The notes under the pieces are model-generated. The model made no database searches. It was given only the letters and a program-made list of their open reading frames with translations, and was not told the origin of the DNA. A stretch of DNA of 64,000 nucleotides from Telmatospirillum sp. (GTDB taxonomy: Bacteria; Pseudomonadota; Alphaproteobacteria; Rhodospirillales; Magnetospirillaceae): positions 1 to 64,000 of the forward strand of contig JARLJB010000024.1 in the NCBI GenBank assembly GCA_031291415.1, written 5' to 3'. A program made the translations under genes and the position numbers. Of the stretch, positions 62,674-64,000 are shown in pieces. Position 1 is the first letter of the stretch. Each line of letters opens with the position of its first letter.

Positions 62674-64000
62674 CACTCGCCTCCAGCCCCTCGATACGAT
62701 CGCGTTTCCGGATAAGAGCGGCGTCATGCAACATGCGGCCGGCCCAGCGATAGACATTGTTTTCCCGCACCATGTCGCGCATCAGCTGCATTCGTTCGCG
62801 CTGTTCCTCCTCGGGCATCGTCAAAGCCTGTAGAATCGCGTCGGCCATCTCCTTGGTGTCGTAGGGATTGACGATCAGAGCCTCCAGCAATTCCTGCGCG
62901 GCTCCGGCGAATGTGCTGAGAATCAACGTTCCCTGTTCGTCGTCGCGGGCGGCGACGAATTCCTTGGCAACGAGATTCATGCCGTCATGGAGACTGCTGA
63001 CGATGCAAATATCGGCGGCCCGGTATAGCTCGAACACCTGGTCCTGCTCGTGATGGTGAATGGCCAAGATAATGGCCGGAACCGTGTCGTAAGTATGGCG
63101 AAGGTTGATTTCACCAGCCAGAGCGACGGCCTCTTCCTGAAGTGTCTGATAGGCGGCCAGCTTGGTTCGCGACGGGGCGGCGGCCTGGATGAAGGTCAGG
63201 CGTCCGCGCCATTCGGGATTGCTCTCCAGGAACAGATCGATCGCCCGCATGCGATCCAGGATCCCCTTGGTATAGTCGAACCTCTCGATACCGACCGCCA
63301 GACGGACTTGTTCCGGCAGGCCGAACCTTTCCAGCACCTTGGTGCGGCAGACCTCGACGGGGGCCTGGTGTTCGAGCGCCCGGGGCGGCCAATCGATCGA
63401 GATGGGATATGGTCTGACCAGGGTCTCGCTGCCGCCGAAGGTAATCGACCGATGTTCCCGGTCGATCCGGCTTTCGAGAAAGCGATCGACGGAATCGATG
63501 AAATTGTTGCAGTGGAACTGGGTGTGAAACCCCAGAATCGAACTGCCCAGCAGGCCTTCGATCACCTCGCGGCGCCACTGGCAAATGCCAAAGGTCTCGG
63601 CATTCGGCCACGGGATGTGCCAGAAGGTGATGATCGTCGCGTCGGGGAGCTTTTCGCGGACGAGGCGCGGCAGCAGGGCGAAATGGTAATCCTGGATCAG
63701 AACGATCGGACGGCTGGTCCGTGCCTCGGCCACCACCGCATCGGCAAATTTGCGGTTTACCGCGCAATATTGCAGCCAATCGGCTTCCCGGAAATTCGGA
63801 CGCACATAGGCGAGATGGCAAAGCGGCCAAAGGCCTTCATTGGAAAAGCCGAAGTAATATCCGTTCTCCTCTTCCTCGGACAACCAGACGCGGCGCAGCG
63901 TGTAGGTGGGGTCACCGGGTGGAACGGCCAGACGATCATGCTCGTCCACCGTCTGGTGATCGGCCGAGCCGCTGCCCGCGGCGATCCAGGTTCCGCCACA
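62651..64000 (-). CDS. otsA: Trehalose-6-phosphate synthase, partial (5' end outside window)
   Basis: GT20 enzyme joining glucose from a nucleotide-glucose donor to glucose 6-phosphate. The visible part is about 449 residues and its frame is open through the right edge. Key regions are the acceptor/donor loop [14 protein letters not shown] (as [12 protein letters not shown]), [16 protein letters not shown] with the donor-phosphate Arg/Lys pair, and [15 protein letters not shown] with the ribose-binding glutamate. Stop TGA is at 62651-62653. First gene of the minus-strand operon with otsB and GH15. Start and N-terminus lie beyond base 64000. Confidence 0.93.
   Translation of the reverse strand, partial: CGGTWIAAGSGSADHQTVDEHDRLAVPPGDPTYTLRRVWLSEEEENGYYFGFSNEGLWPLCHLAYVRPNFREADWLQYCAVNRKFADAVVAEARTSRPIVLIQDYHFALLPRLVREKLPDATIITFWHIPWPNAETFGICQWRREVIEGLLGSSILGFHTQFHCNNFIDSVDRFLESRIDREHRSITFGGSETLVRPYPISIDWPPRALEHQAPVEVCRTKVLERFGLPEQVRLAVGIERFDYTKGILDRMRAIDLFLESNPEWRGRLTFIQAAAPSRTKLAAYQTLQEEAVALAGEINLRHTYDTVPAIILAIHHHEQDQVFELYRAADICIVSSLHDGMNLVAKEFVAARDDEQGTLILSTFAGAAQELLEALIVNPYDTKEMADAILQALTMPEEEQRERMQLMRDMVRENNVYRWAGRMLHDAALIRKRDRIEGLEASGVEGSDK

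Overview
The window is GC-rich, densely coded DNA with long antisense shadow frames, GTG starts and many PAS/hybrid-kinase, chemotaxis and c-di-GMP genes. Together with an Entner-Doudoroff/uronate gene set and a PEP-CTERM protein, this suggests a motile, free-living alphaproteobacterium, probably Rhodospirillales-like. The taxonomic call is inference from gene content only. I see no tRNA or rRNA gene, insertion sequence, prophage or CRISPR array.

Layout: (1) 1-5.7 kb: the 3' end of a 6-phosphofructokinase gene, an unusual GntR/FCD regulator fused to a hormone-sensitive-lipase-type hydrolase, a chemoreceptor and an EamA exporter. (2) 5.8-9 kb: uxaC-uxaB (uronate isomerase, tagaturonate reductase). 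(3) 9.7-17 kb: zwf, a HexR-type regulator, ppc and pyk, i.e. entry to the Entner-Doudoroff route and the PEP/pyruvate node. (4) 17-25 kb: an AroP-like permease and a complete RND efflux operon (adaptor, pump, outer-membrane factor) divergent from an HxlR regulator. (5) 25-31 kb: small metabolic genes (UPF0303, Gfo/Idh/MocA, LysR/aldo-keto reductase pair, EamA, TetR/small lipoprotein pair), then a REP-rich gap. (6) 31.4-33.6 kb: a second chemoreceptor. (7) 33.8-39.7 kb: uxaA, an eda-kdgK operon, a second divergent kdgK, and a UxuR/ExuR-like GntR regulator. (8) 40-58.8 kb: a c-di-GMP and phosphorelay island with two GGDEF-EAL proteins, two hybrid histidine kinases ending in HPt domains, tandem REC-HD-GYP proteins, a PEP-CTERM protein and a periplasmic solute-binding protein. 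(9) 58.8-64 kb: a GT9 glycosyltransferase and the trehalose operon otsA-otsB-GH15.

The uronate genes form one pathway split over loci: UxaC, UxaB, UxaA, KDG kinase, KDPG aldolase, then pyruvate via Pyk. Four intergenic sites share a 19-base motif beginning TGGTCAAG. They lie upstream of uxaC, uxaA, eda/kdgK and pyk and probably define one regulon, with the GntR protein at 39 kb as the likely regulator. A separate HexR-type palindrome precedes zwf. A TetR gene has two identical 17-base palindromes at its divergent promoter, and a candidate operator lies between the HxlR gene and the efflux operon.

The signalling island looks biased toward c-di-GMP breakdown. It has two HD-GYP and two EAL outputs, while the GGDEF motifs are altered (SGDEF, GGAEF). 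The most unusual single gene is the regulator-hydrolase fusion at 711-2435.
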